From NCBI RefSeq assembly GCF_949820605.1, contig NZ_CATKVU010000006.1, positions 2,216,501-2,280,500 of the forward strand: a stretch of DNA of 64,000 nt, read 5' to 3'. A program made the translations under genes and the position numbers. The DNA comes from Segatella copri. GTDB lineage: Bacteria > Bacteroidota > Bacteroidia > Bacteroidales > Bacteroidaceae. Within the stretch, counting starts at the first letter, position 1; the number at the start of each line of letters is the position of its first letter. Below are positions 15,849-23,740 of the stretch, one piece after another. The notes beneath the pieces were generated by a model. The model did no database searches. It worked only from the letters and a program-made list of their open reading frames with translations, and was not told the origin of the DNA.

Positions 15849-16145
15849 ATGAAGATATTAAAGTTCAAATTGCTGAAAGATTTTGCAAGGAAACATCCTG
15901 ATGCAGCAGATCCGCTCATGCGCTGGGCAGAGTTTGTTGAAAAGACAGAATGGAAAAGCCATGCAGAATTAAAGCAAGCATTTCCTTCGGCAGATTATGT
16001 CGGGAATGACAGATATGTCTTCAACATATCAAGCAATAAATTTAGGCTTGTAACTATCGTTGTGTTCTTTCAAGGATTTCTACATATTAGATTTGTTGGA
16101 ACTCATGCTGAATATGACAAGATTAAGGATATCAAAAATATATAA
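15849..16145 (+). CDS. higB: HigB-type mRNA interferase toxin
   Basis: A 98-residue RelE/HigB superfamily toxin, expected to cut ribosome-bound mRNA. Typical elements are the N-terminal helix 'KDFARKHPDAADPLMRWAEF', the middle 'FPSADYVGNDRYVFNI' with the family's N-x-R-Y/F pattern and the C-terminal 'FRLVTIVVFF...LHIRFVGTHAEYDKI', whose R-x-x-G-T-H-x-E-Y-D is the signature of this HigB clade. Toxin precedes antitoxin, which is characteristic of higBA; the gap to higA is 2 bases. Confidence 0.9.
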   Translation: MKILKFKLLKDFARKHPDAADPLMRWAEFVEKTEWKSHAELKQAFPSADYVGNDRYVFNISSNKFRLVTIVVFFQGFLHIRFVGTHAEYDKIKDIKNI

Positions 16146-16147
16146 CT

Positions 16148-16525
16148 ATGACTATTAAAGACGAAAAAACATATAATGAAATTGAAGAGCGAATGGAGGC
16201 TCTGCTTGCAAAGGGCACCCAATTGGGCGGCATGGACTTTCTCAGCGAAGTAGAAAAGGAAGAATTAAAGGTCCTCAGCGAAGCTGCTTACGATTGGGAA
16301 TGCGAAGTTGATCCCCATCCATGGCGAGTTAAGCCTTCACTCATAGCTGCCATCAAAGTTGCTTTTCGCCAAAAAGGCTACAAGCAAAAGGAGGCTGCAA
16401 AAGCTATAGGCGTGTCAACAACCGCATTAAGTGATATTCTCCATGGACGTCGTGCAATTAATTTTGATGTTGCAAGAAACATATACCACAACCTCGGCGT
16501 TCCTGCCAATGTTGTATTGGGATAG
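16148..16525 (+). CDS. higA: HigA-type antitoxin (XRE helix-turn-helix)
   Basis: A 125-residue antitoxin. The first about 55 residues are acidic and helical and probably wrap the toxin; residues about 60-115 are a XRE domain ('KVAFRQKGYKQKEAAKAIGVS', 'TTALSDILHGRRAINFDVA'). It should bind the palindrome at 15791-15822 and repress its own operon. Transcript end is likely at the hairpin 16588-16624. Confidence 0.9.
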   Translation: MTIKDEKTYNEIEERMEALLAKGTQLGGMDFLSEVEKEELKVLSEAAYDWECEVDPHPWRVKPSLIAAIKVAFRQKGYKQKEAAKAIGVSTTALSDILHGRRAINFDVARNIYHNLGVPANVVLG

Positions 16526-16587
16526 TTTAATGGTGAATGTTAAATGTTGGTGTTGAATGAAAGAAATATGGCGACAAAGAAAAAGAG
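16526..16587 (+). repeat. Heptamer-period repeats and a block shared with 17685-17740
   Basis: TTTAATG, GTGAATG, TTAAATG, TTGGTG, TTGAATG (16526-16559), then AAAGAAATATGGCGACAAAG. The same order recurs at 17685-17740, so this is a duplicated intergenic block ending in a hairpin. Confidence 0.55.
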
Positions 16588-16624
16588 GAGGGTGTGTCAT
16601 AAGTCTATGGCGCACCCTCTTTTT
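16588..16624. terminator. Terminator made from an element end like that at 47922
   Basis: GAGGGTG (16588-16594) pairs with CACCCTC (16613-16619), then TTTTT. The left arm and loop, GAGGGTGTGTCATAAGT, match the terminal repeat of the MITE-like element at 47922-48214. Confidence 0.55.
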
Positions 16625-16709
16625 ATCAGAAATCACCCACATCCTTACGGTTTTATTTTCATATCTGCAAGAGTTTTCTAGGAAAAGTTTCTGAAAAAGT
16701 TAGAGAATG

Positions 16710-16774
16710 GTGAATGTTGAGAGGTAAATGTTGAGTGTTGAGCCCACTTTAAAAAGGGGCTCAGTTTTTTATTT
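16710..16774 (+). repeat. Heptamer repeats ending in a hairpin
   Basis: GTGAATG, TTGAGAG, GTAAATG, TTGAGTG, TTGAGCC (16710-16744), running into GAGCCC / GGGCTC (16740-16762) and a T6 tract. The hairpin left arm resembles the ends of the element at 10549-10646. Confidence 0.45.
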
Positions 16775-17187
16775 TAAACTAATATCGATTCTAAAAAATC
16801 AGCAGGAGTCTGCACATTTTCTGCAAAATCCCTAAAGTCCTTTACATTTCTTGTTACTATCACATCTACTTGATGGAGCAAAGCAGACTCATATTGCACG
16901 CTATCCTCAAAATCTTTACGTTCAAATGATAGACACTTCTTTATAATCTCCTTATCCACATTCGTTATTTCACAAAGAGACGCAAGACCTAACATAGATT
17001 GATACAACTCTTCCCGAGAATAAGATTTGCGCAAGATAAAAAATGCATTGACAAATGTTATAGCAGAAACATAAAGTTGAATTTTTCTCTTATGGGCTAG
17101 GTCAAAAATAACGGCAGCGGGATAATAAAAATCACCTCGCTGATCATAGAAATCTATGACTATATTGGTATCTAAGAATACTTTCAT
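16774..17187 (-). CDS. PIN-domain toxin (VapC-like)
   Basis: A 137-residue PIN-fold ribonuclease. It begins MKVFLDTNIVIDFYDQR, where Asp6 is the first metal ligand, and has 'ENV'-region acidic residues in 'DFEDSVQYESALLHQVDVIVTRN' that carry the further conserved Asp/Glu of the active site. The length is usual for VapC-type toxins, which cut tRNA or rRNA. The ATG overlaps the stop of the upstream partner gene by an ATGA, a translational-coupling arrangement typical of toxin-antitoxin pairs. Confidence 0.8.
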   Translation of the reverse strand: MKVFLDTNIVIDFYDQRGDFYYPAAVIFDLAHKRKIQLYVSAITFVNAFFILRKSYSREELYQSMLGLASLCEITNVDKEIIKKCLSFERKDFEDSVQYESALLHQVDVIVTRNVKDFRDFAENVQTPADFLESILV

Positions 17188-17453
17188 TTGTATTTTTCTT
17201 CTAAAGATTCATACAATGAGTCATCTATCGCATCTGAAACTTGCTTACGATTCTTAAGCGTCATCTTAAGTATTTCGGGCGAAAGCTGATAGTTAGCCCA
17301 CGCATTCTCTTGCTCCTTTACAGTTGTAACAGACTTAGCATTAGCTGACTCCAACAGACGTTCGGCCAACCAACGCTCATTACTTGCTGTCAAAGAAAGG
17401 GACTGCAAGAAACTCCACAATTTATAAATAGCTAATGTTGTCATATCATACAT
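17184..17453 (-). CDS. Probable antitoxin partner of the PIN-domain toxin
   Basis: An 89-residue protein, probably starting at the internal Met (MTTLAIYKLW) or at 17453. Middle and end are helical and charged ('NAKSVTTVKEQENAWANYQ', 'DAIDDSLYESLEEKYK'), as in antitoxin C-terminal toxin-binding segments. No standard DNA-binding fold is obvious. The call rests on size, position upstream of the PIN gene and the 4-base ATGA overlap. Confidence 0.6.
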   Translation of the reverse strand: MYDMTTLAIYKLWSFLQSLSLTASNERWLAERLLESANAKSVTTVKEQENAWANYQLSPEILKMTLKNRKQVSDAIDDSLYESLEEKYK

Positions 17454-17543
17454 ATTTATATTATTCCAAATGCAAAACTACAACTTTTATTTAAAACAGC
17501 CAAGAATTTTGCTGATTATTTTAATTGAATGTGAAATCTAATT

Positions 17544-17672
17544 GGCTATTTTAAACAGAATGACACCAAGGCTGTCTTTGGCGATACTTATACACAGACA
17601 TTGCCAGCTCTTGGACATAGCATGTCTGATGCAATCACTTTCTATGAGAGTAAGAGCATCTATACGAGGTGA
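17544..17672 (+). pseudogene. Short coding remnant of unknown origin
   Basis: A 42-codon open stretch ending at TGA 17670 that reads 'GYFKQNDTKAVFGDTYT', 'QTLPALGHSMSDAITFYES'. It has no start or ribosome site and codes for a Thr/Tyr-rich text like the end of a surface protein. I cannot name the parent family. The rest of 17454-17823 is the repeat at 17685 and the terminator at 17738. Confidence 0.25.
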
Positions 17673-17684
17673 TAGATGGGGCTT

Positions 17685-17740
17685 TTTAATGTTAAATATT
17701 GAGTGTTGAATGAAAGAAATATGACGACAAAGAAAAAGGG
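17685..17740 (+). repeat. Second copy of the heptamer block at 16526
   Basis: TTTAATG, TTAAATA, TTGAGTG, TTGAATG, then AAAGAAATATGACGACAAAG; nearly identical to 16526-16587. Confidence 0.55.
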
Positions 17741-17762
17741 CGCATCCGGATTGAATGCGCCC
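17738..17762 (-). terminator. Terminator of the HU-smalltalk-amidase operon
   Basis: GGGCGCAT / ATGCGCCC hairpin (17738-17745, 17755-17762), followed on the minus strand by CTTTTTCTTT. Confidence 0.65.
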
Positions 17763-17823
17763 TAACTTGTTAAATAAAATCGGAGGGATTCTGCTCTTGA
17801 AAAACCCTCTTAATGGAAGAGAA

Positions 17824-18273
17824 TCAGGAAGCATCCAGAAGGTACTGGAGCTTCGTGGCATCAAAACACGGACAGGCTTTCTGAACGCCAGGCAAATCGC
17901 GATGACCCAGGATGGTACGGATGCCCGGAAAACGGTGGTGAAGTTCCTGAATCAGATGCTTCATCGACTCCTTCTGCTTAGGAGTGCGGGTGTCGCTGAT
18001 GCAGCCCGATGGCGAAAGACCACCCTCGTAACAGATGCCTATGCTGTGCGCATTGTAACCGAGGGCATGAGAGCCCATACGCTCTACCGGGCGACAGGCA
18101 TGCACCACTCCATCCAGCGTGATGTAGAAATGGTAGCCGATGTCAGTCCAGCCGTTGTTATGCACATGGTCGTAGCGCAGCATCTTCATCGTATAACGGT
18201 GATCGCAGCGGCTACCGCTGCAATGCACCACTATCATATCGATATCTCTCATAGGCATCCTTCTAAAGTCCAC
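17824..18273 (-). CDS. N-acetylmuramoyl-L-alanine amidase (T7-lysozyme type)
   Basis: A 149-residue amidase_2 enzyme that cuts the lactyl-alanine bond of peptidoglycan. Zinc ligands are visible: His in 'MIVVHCSGSR', His in 'ILGHRDLPGVQKACPCFD' and Cys in the same stretch; Tyr in 'DIGYHFYITLDG' is the usual catalytic helper. No signal peptide is present, as in phage endolysins. It is the third gene of the HU / smalltalk / amidase cassette that is common, often in several copies, in Bacteroidales. Its start overlaps the end of the smalltalk gene by 11 bases. Confidence 0.92.
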   Translation of the reverse strand: MDFRRMPMRDIDMIVVHCSGSRCDHRYTMKMLRYDHVHNNGWTDIGYHFYITLDGVVHACRPVERMGSHALGYNAHSIGICYEGGLSPSGCISDTRTPKQKESMKHLIQELHHRFPGIRTILGHRDLPGVQKACPCFDATKLQYLLDAS

Positions 18274-18367
18274 CTGCCGAAACGCCCAACGCCCCGAGGA
18301 GAGCTGTCAGTACGGTTACTGCAAACTTGATAATCTCATTCCATTTCTGCTTGTTCTTTTCTGTCAT
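18263..18367 (-). CDS. Smalltalk protein (34-residue membrane peptide)
   Basis: Reads MTEKNKQKWNEIIKFAVTVL then a Leu/Ala/Gly-rich end finishing 'GVSAGGL'. This is the small conserved protein known as smalltalk, always near HU-like and amidase genes. A charged start and a single hydrophobic helix suggest insertion in the inner membrane; a holin-like part beside the amidase is an attractive but untested idea. The stop codon lies inside the start of the amidase gene, in another frame, so translation is probably coupled. Confidence 0.85.
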   Translation of the reverse strand: MTEKNKQKWNEIIKFAVTVLTALLGALGVSAGGL

Positions 18368-18392
18368 AATCTATTCTGTTTTAAAAGGTTAA

Positions 18393-18974
18393 TTATTCTA
18401 ATCCGCCTGTGTCACCGTTGCCAGTGCTGCCTGTTCCGCCGGTCTGCTCGCCTGAGGTGTTGCCACCCGTGGTATCGCCGCCTGAAGAAGCATTGTCCTT
18501 GGCAGGCTTTTTCTTAGCCTCCTCGATGTCGAGGGTCTTGGCACCCTCCTTCTCAGCCTTGAGGGCAGCCTTCTGTACGGCACGTGATGCAACCTGCTCA
18601 AACTCCATACCTACGAAGATGTTGGCAAGATCGCTGCCCGGGATAAACTGGATGTTCACACCCTTGATGTTGATGTCGCTCTTAAATTCGGCTGCGGTTG
18701 CAGCACCCTCACTGGTAAGCTGGAGGCGGAACTTGCCCAACTCGCCGAAATCAATCTGGTTGCCTCGCTGCAACTCGATGACCATGTTCTCCTGCAAACT
18801 GATCAGAACGGCTGTTACATCCGCATAGGATACAGTGGTCTGCATAGCGATCAACTTCGCAAACTTCTTGAGCGAAATAGACTCGTTCATCTGAGCACGT
18901 GCATAGAACTTAGGAACTCCTGCTTTGTCACCAAATTTTGACGCAAGCTTTACTAAACTGTAATTAATTGCCAT
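18393..18974 (-). CDS. HU-related DNA-binding protein
   Basis: A 193-residue HU/IHF-like protein, taken from the ATG at 18974 (MAINYSLVKLASKFGDKAG), not from the longer upstream frame, because homologues begin this way and the promoter lies at 19040. Residues 1-125 are the HU-like fold ('LKKFAKLIAMQTTVSYADV', 'IDFGELGKFRLQLTSEGA'); 126-165 are helical and basic; the last 35 residues are a Gly/Thr/Asn tail. It heads the HU-smalltalk-amidase operon and faces the repeat-rich region to its right. Confidence 0.88.
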   Translation of the reverse strand: MAINYSLVKLASKFGDKAGVPKFYARAQMNESISLKKFAKLIAMQTTVSYADVTAVLISLQENMVIELQRGNQIDFGELGKFRLQLTSEGAATAAEFKSDINIKGVNIQFIPGSDLANIFVGMEFEQVASRAVQKAALKAEKEGAKTLDIEEAKKKPAKDNASSGGDTTGGNTSGEQTGGTGSTGNGDTGGLE

Positions 18975-19039
18975 AATACATAAAATTTTAAAAATGTGAA
19001 TAATCATGTTGTGCACCGGTCTCTTCCCGAATGCTGATA

Positions 19040-19047
19040 CAAAGATA
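19040..19047 (-). promoter_or_regulatory. Promoter -7 box of the HU operon
   Basis: TATCTTTG on the minus strand, 66 bases before the HU start codon. Confidence 0.45.
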
Positions 19048-19202
19048 CAACATCGGCGGAGCCCCACTTGTCCACTTTGGTACGATAAGTACCAGTTGTG
19101 CACTATTTGGCTCAATTATGTATACTTTTGCACGCAAGCGTATGCAGCAGAATACTGATATGGTTCAGTCAGCTACTCCAGATGGTTCTGTCAGCGAGTC
19201 AA

Positions 19203-19334
19203 GACGTCTCGATAAATCGACGGATACGACTCCGTTAGCCTACGTTGTCGAATCCTTAACCCGATGCAGTCGAATCCTTAACCTTGTCCAGCCGTCTGCG
19301 TAACCCAGTGCAGCCATATCCTTAACCCGACGCA
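19203..19334. repeat. 22-bp tandem array (iteron-like), about six units
   Basis: Four clear units at 19247-19268, 19269-19290, 19291-19312 and 19313-19334 share a core ATCCTTAACCCGATGCA; two weaker ones (19203-19224, 19225-19246) match at 12-13 of 22 positions. The period, two helical turns and not a multiple of three, argues against coding sequence and for a protein-binding array. Confidence 0.6.
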
Positions 19335-19389
19335 ACCGCTTCAGTTGGTAAACGGAAGAACATCATTTTTTCACCTCATTTGGGTGGGC

Positions 19390-19495
19390 AATGACTACCA
19401 GAGAGAATTACCCTTTTTTAATGACTACCAGATTCAATAATAGGTACCATCAGAGCCAATCTTGTGTCTTCTAATATGCCCGAATGACTACCAGA
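19390..19495. repeat. Three direct copies of AATGACTACCAGA
   Basis: Exact 13-mers at 19390-19402, 19420-19432 and 19483-19495 in non-coding DNA. The stretch to 19700 becomes extremely A/T-rich (19545-19680). Confidence 0.6.
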
Positions 19496-19677
19496 TAGAA
19501 TCTTTAAAATACAAAACACTGAATATCAGGTAGTTAGGTGCTAGTTTTTCTTCCCTACATTATACCAAGTATATTATATATATACGTTTACATTTTTTAC
19601 ATTATACGTAATACGTGAGGAAAAAGATTTTTTTTCAACAAATCAGCTATTAAAATGCATTTTTTCTCTTCAAAAAA

Positions 19678-19905
19678 TTGCATAAGTCTGAAATAAATAT
19701 TACTTTTGCAACATGAAAGCGCGGAGAATGTGATTCTCCTCCCGATGAAGGACACCGAGCTTGCCCCAATCGGTAGGCCACTAACAATTTAAAGAGAAAA
19801 ACGAAAATGGAAAAATTAAATCATATCATGGTATGGATTAAGCTGACGAGCCGGGGGCATAAAGAAAAACCGCCAGGCGTTTCTTTCTACGCCTGGCGGT
19901 CTTGA
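19678..19905 (+). ncRNA. Candidate short transcript with small frame (32 codons)
   Basis: A consensus promoter (TTG 19678-19680, 20 bases, TACTTTTG 19701-19708) and a strong terminator (19869-19900) bracket about 190 bases. The RNA would fold a GGAGAA/TTCTCC hairpin near its 5' end. It contains a frame from ATG 19807 to TGA 19905 (MEKLNHIMVWIKLTSRGHKE...), but the frame runs through the terminator stem, so an RNA or a degraded leader is as likely as a peptide gene. Confidence 0.35.
19869..19900. terminator. Bidirectional terminator between the short transcript and the sugar permease
   Basis: Perfect 12-bp stem ACCGCCAGGCGT / ACGCCTGGCGGT with an 8-base loop; T-rich on both sides. Confidence 0.75.
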
Positions 19906-19924
19906 TATTTCACAGAATAAGAAC

Positions 19925-21376
19925 TTAGTTTTTCTTCCAAAGCTTGGTCATATCCTCCAGCGTCTTACCCTTGGTCTCAGGAACGAGCTTCCATACAAAG
20001 ATGGCAGCGAGGATACAGATAACACCATACAGGCCATAGGTGAACCAATAGCCCAGGCTGTTAGCCATCGGAACGAAAGAGGTAGAAACAATCCAGTTGA
20101 AAATCCACTGGAAGGCTACGGCAATCGCTACGGCAGCACCACGAATCGTATTAGGGAATACCTCGGCGATAAGTACCCAGCAGATTGGTCCCCAAGAGAA
20201 CATGAATGATGCTGAATAAACCATGATGGATACCATGCACAGCAACTGCAGATTAGGATTACCGAAGGTGATGGCCACACCGATGGCACCCAATGCCATG
20301 CCCAGAGAACCGGTAATGAGCAAAGGCTTACGTCCCAACTTCTCTACCGTAAAGATGGCTACACAGGTGAAACCGAGGTTCACGATACCGTTGAATACAG
20401 TCAATACCATCGGATTGTCAAAGCCCATAGCCTCGTAGATACGAGGAGCATAATAGAGCACGGCATTGATACCTACAGCCTGCTGGAATACAGAGAGCAT
20501 CACACCTACGAAGATACAGAGCACACCGTAAGTAAGCAGTTTCTCCTTCTTCTCAGTAACCGTATTCTTGATGTCGTTCAAAATCTTCTTAGCCTCCTCA
20601 GCACCATTGATGCGAGCCAGGATACGCTCTGCCTTCGCATCCTGACCAACCATGGCAAGATAACGGGGAGTCTCCGGTACGAAACAGATAAGCAGAGCAA
20701 ACAAGCCCGCAGGAACCATCTCAGAACCAAACATATAGCGCCATCCGGTTTCAATAGCCCAGGCAGCCTCGCCACCATTCAGAATCTGGTTCATACCGTT
20801 GCCCACACTCTGGATAACAGGAGCAATATGATCGCCAAGAATGAAGAAGTTGACGAAATAAACTACCAGCTGACCGAAGATGATGGCAAACTGGTTCCAG
20901 CTGACCAACATACCACGGATGTTGCTAGGCGCAATCTCACCGATATACATCGGGCATACAGCAGATGCCAGACCCACACCGATACCGCCAATCACACGGT
21001 AGAGGTTGAACACGATGAGAAGTGTAAGATTAGGTTCGCCCTTTGGCAACACCAAAGACTCAGGACACATAGATCCCCATGCAGAGATGAAGAACATCAC
21101 ACCCGCAAAGATCAGCGAACGCTTACGGCCCCAGTTAGAAGCCATCACACCCGAAAGCGCCGAACCGATGATACAACCAATTAGGGCACTGGAAGAAGTG
21201 AATCCATGCCAGAAATCGGTATAGGTGAAATCCTCAGCACCCATGAAGAATGCCTGCAAACCCTTCTCGGCTCCCGAGATTACCGCGGTATCATAACCGA
21301 AAAGCAAGCCGCCCAAAACGGCTACCATCACAATTGAAATAAGATAGGCTCTAGAGCCTGTTTGTTTTTGTTCCAT
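19925..21376 (-). CDS. Sugar:proton symporter, MFS sugar porter family
   Basis: A 483-residue, 12-helix permease of the XylE/GLUT family. Signatures seen: 'MVAVLGGLLFGYDTAVISGA' in helix 1, 'NWGRKRS' after helix 2, 'RVIGGIGVGLASAVCPMYIGEI' (helix 4), 'QQAVGINAVLYYAPRI' (helix 7, sugar-binding QQ), 'KLGRKPL' and the C-terminal 'VPETKGKTLEDM'. Relatives carry xylose, glucose or arabinose; the substrate cannot be decided here, since there is no catabolic neighbour. It is a single-gene unit. Confidence 0.9.
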   Translation of the reverse strand: MEQKQTGSRAYLISIVMVAVLGGLLFGYDTAVISGAEKGLQAFFMGAEDFTYTDFWHGFTSSSALIGCIIGSALSGVMASNWGRKRSLIFAGVMFFISAWGSMCPESLVLPKGEPNLTLLIVFNLYRVIGGIGVGLASAVCPMYIGEIAPSNIRGMLVSWNQFAIIFGQLVVYFVNFFILGDHIAPVIQSVGNGMNQILNGGEAAWAIETGWRYMFGSEMVPAGLFALLICFVPETPRYLAMVGQDAKAERILARINGAEEAKKILNDIKNTVTEKKEKLLTYGVLCIFVGVMLSVFQQAVGINAVLYYAPRIYEAMGFDNPMVLTVFNGIVNLGFTCVAIFTVEKLGRKPLLITGSLGMALGAIGVAITFGNPNLQLLCMVSIMVYSASFMFSWGPICWVLIAEVFPNTIRGAAVAIAVAFQWIFNWIVSTSFVPMANSLGYWFTYGLYGVICILAAIFVWKLVPETKGKTLEDMTKLWKKN

Positions 21377-21539
21377 TATTTTTTAGGTCTAAAATTTAAT
21401 CACTTTTCTGTAGAATAGCGTAGCATTTACCGGCAGGAAATCTTCTTTTTTCATGCCAAAAATCAATCTCCACCTAATAATATACGTTTTTTCTTTATAA
21501 ATATTACGTTCAACATGCGGTTTTCCCCCATTTTTTTTG

Positions 21540-21547
21540 TAAATTTG
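21540..21547 (+). promoter_or_regulatory. Promoter -7 box of metF
   Basis: TAAATTTG, 36 bases before the metF ATG. Confidence 0.4.
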
Positions 21548-21582
21548 CACCAAAATAAGAAGAAACATAGAATTTAGGTAAT

Positions 21583-22539
21583 ATGAACATAGCAGATTTT
21601 CTACATCAGCAGGGCGATAAACGAGGCTTTTCGTTCGAGGTTTTACCTCCGCTGAAAGGTAACGGAACAGCAGCACTCTTCCGTACCATCGATGCGCTGA
21701 GCGAGTTTGGTCCCCGCTTTATCAACATCACTACGCACCATAGCGAGTATGTATACAAGGAACTGGAAAACGGTCTCCTCACTCGCCAGCGTGTACGCCG
21801 CCGCCCTGGCACCGTGGCCATCGCAGGCGCTATACAGAATAAGTACGACATACCTGTCATCCCTCATATTATCTGCAGCGGTGCTACGAAGGAAGACATC
21901 GAGTACGAACTGCTCGACCTCCAGTTTCTGGGCATCAGCAACATTCTCGTTCTGCGAGGAGACAAGGCGAAAGAAGACCGGCAGTTTACACCAACCGAGA
22001 ACGGTCATGCCCATGCCACCGACCTCCTGAAGCAGGTGAATCAGTTTAATGACGGTTTCTTCTTTGACGGCACACCCATCAAGCACCCGGGCGACAAGTT
22101 CTGCTGCGGTGTAGCCTGCTATCCGGAGAAGCATGAAGAGGCGCCAAACCTGGAAATGGATATGCAGCATCTCCTGGAGAAACAACAGTTGGGCGCAGCG
22201 TATGCTGTTACCCAGCTCTTCTACGACAACGAGAAGTTCTATGCTTTCGTTGAAAAGGCTCGGCAGATAGGCGTAACCATTCCTATCATTCCAGCCATCA
22301 AGCCTTTCGCCAAGTTGAGCCAGCTCACAGTAGTGCCGAAAACCTTCCACTGCGATATTCCTGAAGAACTCGCACAGGAGGTATTGAAATGTAAAACTGA
22401 CGATGATGCCAAGCAGCTCGGTATCGAGTGGACTACCGCTCAGGTGCAAGATCTCTTCGAACATGGTTACAACAATGTTCACTTCTTCACAGTATCGGCT
22501 GTAGACAGCGTCAAGCAAATAGCAAAAATTCTGTTTTAA
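21583..22539 (+). CDS. metF: 5,10-methylenetetrahydrofolate reductase
   Basis: Reduces methylene-THF to methyl-THF for methionine synthesis, with FAD. The 318-residue barrel has the family opening 'FSFEVLPPLKGNGTAALF', FAD-contact 'VLRGDKAKED' (R-G-D), 'GVACYPEKHEEAPNLEMDM' and 'AVTQLFYDN', all expected for MetF. Length is normal. Its TAA is directly followed by the ATG of holB with no spacer, so the two are probably translated in sequence from one mRNA. Confidence 0.94.
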   Translation: MNIADFLHQQGDKRGFSFEVLPPLKGNGTAALFRTIDALSEFGPRFINITTHHSEYVYKELENGLLTRQRVRRRPGTVAIAGAIQNKYDIPVIPHIICSGATKEDIEYELLDLQFLGISNILVLRGDKAKEDRQFTPTENGHAHATDLLKQVNQFNDGFFFDGTPIKHPGDKFCCGVACYPEKHEEAPNLEMDMQHLLEKQQLGAAYAVTQLFYDNEKFYAFVEKARQIGVTIPIIPAIKPFAKLSQLTVVPKTFHCDIPEELAQEVLKCKTDDDAKQLGIEWTTAQVQDLFEHGYNNVHFFTVSAVDSVKQIAKILF

Positions 22540-23652
22540 ATGCAAAGAAATGAAGTTATAGGTCAGCAAGAAGTATGGAACCGTCTCATGGAGATGGTTC
22601 AGGAGAACCGTTTGCCCCATGCGCTGATGTTCTGCGGCCCGCAGGGCTGCGGCAAACTGGCGATGGCACTGGCTTTTGCCAGCTATCTTCTGGGTGATTC
22701 ACCGATGCTCAGGAAATGGGAACATCCGGACCTCCACTTCACCTTTCCTACCATCAAGACCGCCAATATGGGCAGCGAACACAAACCGGTGAGCCTCGAC
22801 TTCATCAAGGAATGGAGAGAGCTGCTGCTTTCTAAAGGTCCCTACATCCAGATTAGCGACTGGATGCTGAAGATGGGCAAGACGGATGCCGACTATAACA
22901 AACAGGCTATCATCACTGCCGAAGAAACCGATGCCATCTCTCACGAACTGATGATGATGTCGAGTCAGGGCGGATATAAGATAAGTCTGATATGGCTCCC
23001 GGAGCGTATGAATATCCAGAGTGCCAACAAGATACTGAAACTGCTGGAGGAGCCGCCACGCCAGACGGTATTCCTGCTGGTAAGCGAGAATCCGGAACTG
23101 CTGCTCGAAACCATCAGAAGCCGTACGCAGCGTATCGACTTCAGGAAGATAGAAACCGCTGAGCTGGAAAAAGCGCTGATAGAGCGGAGGGCGCTGGAGC
23201 CAGACATGGCACACCGCATTGCCCGTATCGCCAACGGCAACTGGAACCTCGCACTCGAAGAACTGGATGCAGGAAACGAAAACCGGCAGCATCTCGACAT
23301 GTTCATCATGCTGATGCGACTGGCTTACATGCGCAAGATAGGTGACCTCAAGAAGTGGACCGATGTGATAGCAACCTTCGGAAGAGAAAAGCAGAAACGC
23401 ATGCTCGACTACTTCATGCACATGCTCAGAGAAAGTTTCATGTACAACTTCCGGAATCCGGAACTGAGCTACATGACGCAGGATGAGGAGAACTTTGCCA
23501 AGAACTTTGCCCGCTTCATCAACGAGGCAAACATCATTGACATCTCCAACCTCTTCGAAGACAGCAAGCGCATGATTTCGCAAAATGCCAATGCCAAAAT
23601 CGTTTTCTTCGATATGGCGCTCAAAATCATCGTACTACTTTTAAGGAAGTGA
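22540..23652 (+). CDS. holB: DNA polymerase III subunit delta'
   Basis: A 370-residue clamp-loader subunit. It has the degenerate P-loop 'MFCGPQGCGKLAMALAFA', where the Ser/Thr after Lys is replaced by Leu, in line with the non-ATP-hydrolysing role of delta'. 'LLEEPPRQTVFLLVSENPELLLETIRSRTQ' contains the sensor-1/SRC-like 'RSRTQ' region of clamp loaders. The C-terminal half is the helical collar domain. It is translated right after metF and followed by the PSP1 gene. Confidence 0.88.
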   Translation: MQRNEVIGQQEVWNRLMEMVQENRLPHALMFCGPQGCGKLAMALAFASYLLGDSPMLRKWEHPDLHFTFPTIKTANMGSEHKPVSLDFIKEWRELLLSKGPYIQISDWMLKMGKTDADYNKQAIITAEETDAISHELMMMSSQGGYKISLIWLPERMNIQSANKILKLLEEPPRQTVFLLVSENPELLLETIRSRTQRIDFRKIETAELEKALIERRALEPDMAHRIARIANGNWNLALEELDAGNENRQHLDMFIMLMRLAYMRKIGDLKKWTDVIATFGREKQKRMLDYFMHMLRESFMYNFRNPELSYMTQDEENFAKNFARFINEANIIDISNLFEDSKRMISQNANAKIVFFDMALKIIVLLLRK

Positions 23653-23694
23653 AAAGTGAAGAATTCAAATGAATAACGGGGCAGATGACTGGTC

Positions 23695-23732
23695 ATTATT
23701 CATTGTACATTATAAATTATACATTATAAATT
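23695..23732 (+). repeat. Heptamer repeats between holB and the PSP1 gene
   Basis: ATTATTC, ATTGTAC, ATTATAA, ATTATAC, ATTATAA in perfect 7-base register. Confidence 0.6.
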
Positions 23733-23740
23733 AGATTATC

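Noticed and set aside
19031..19303. 90-codon frame upstream of the HU gene
   Set aside because: It runs through 22-bp repeats whose period is not a multiple of three and has no ribosome site; the frame is probably accidental.
22540..23652. P-loop change (Leu after Lys) in delta' as a damaging mutation
   Set aside because: The delta' subunit does not hydrolyse ATP in clamp loaders, so a degenerate Walker A is expected.
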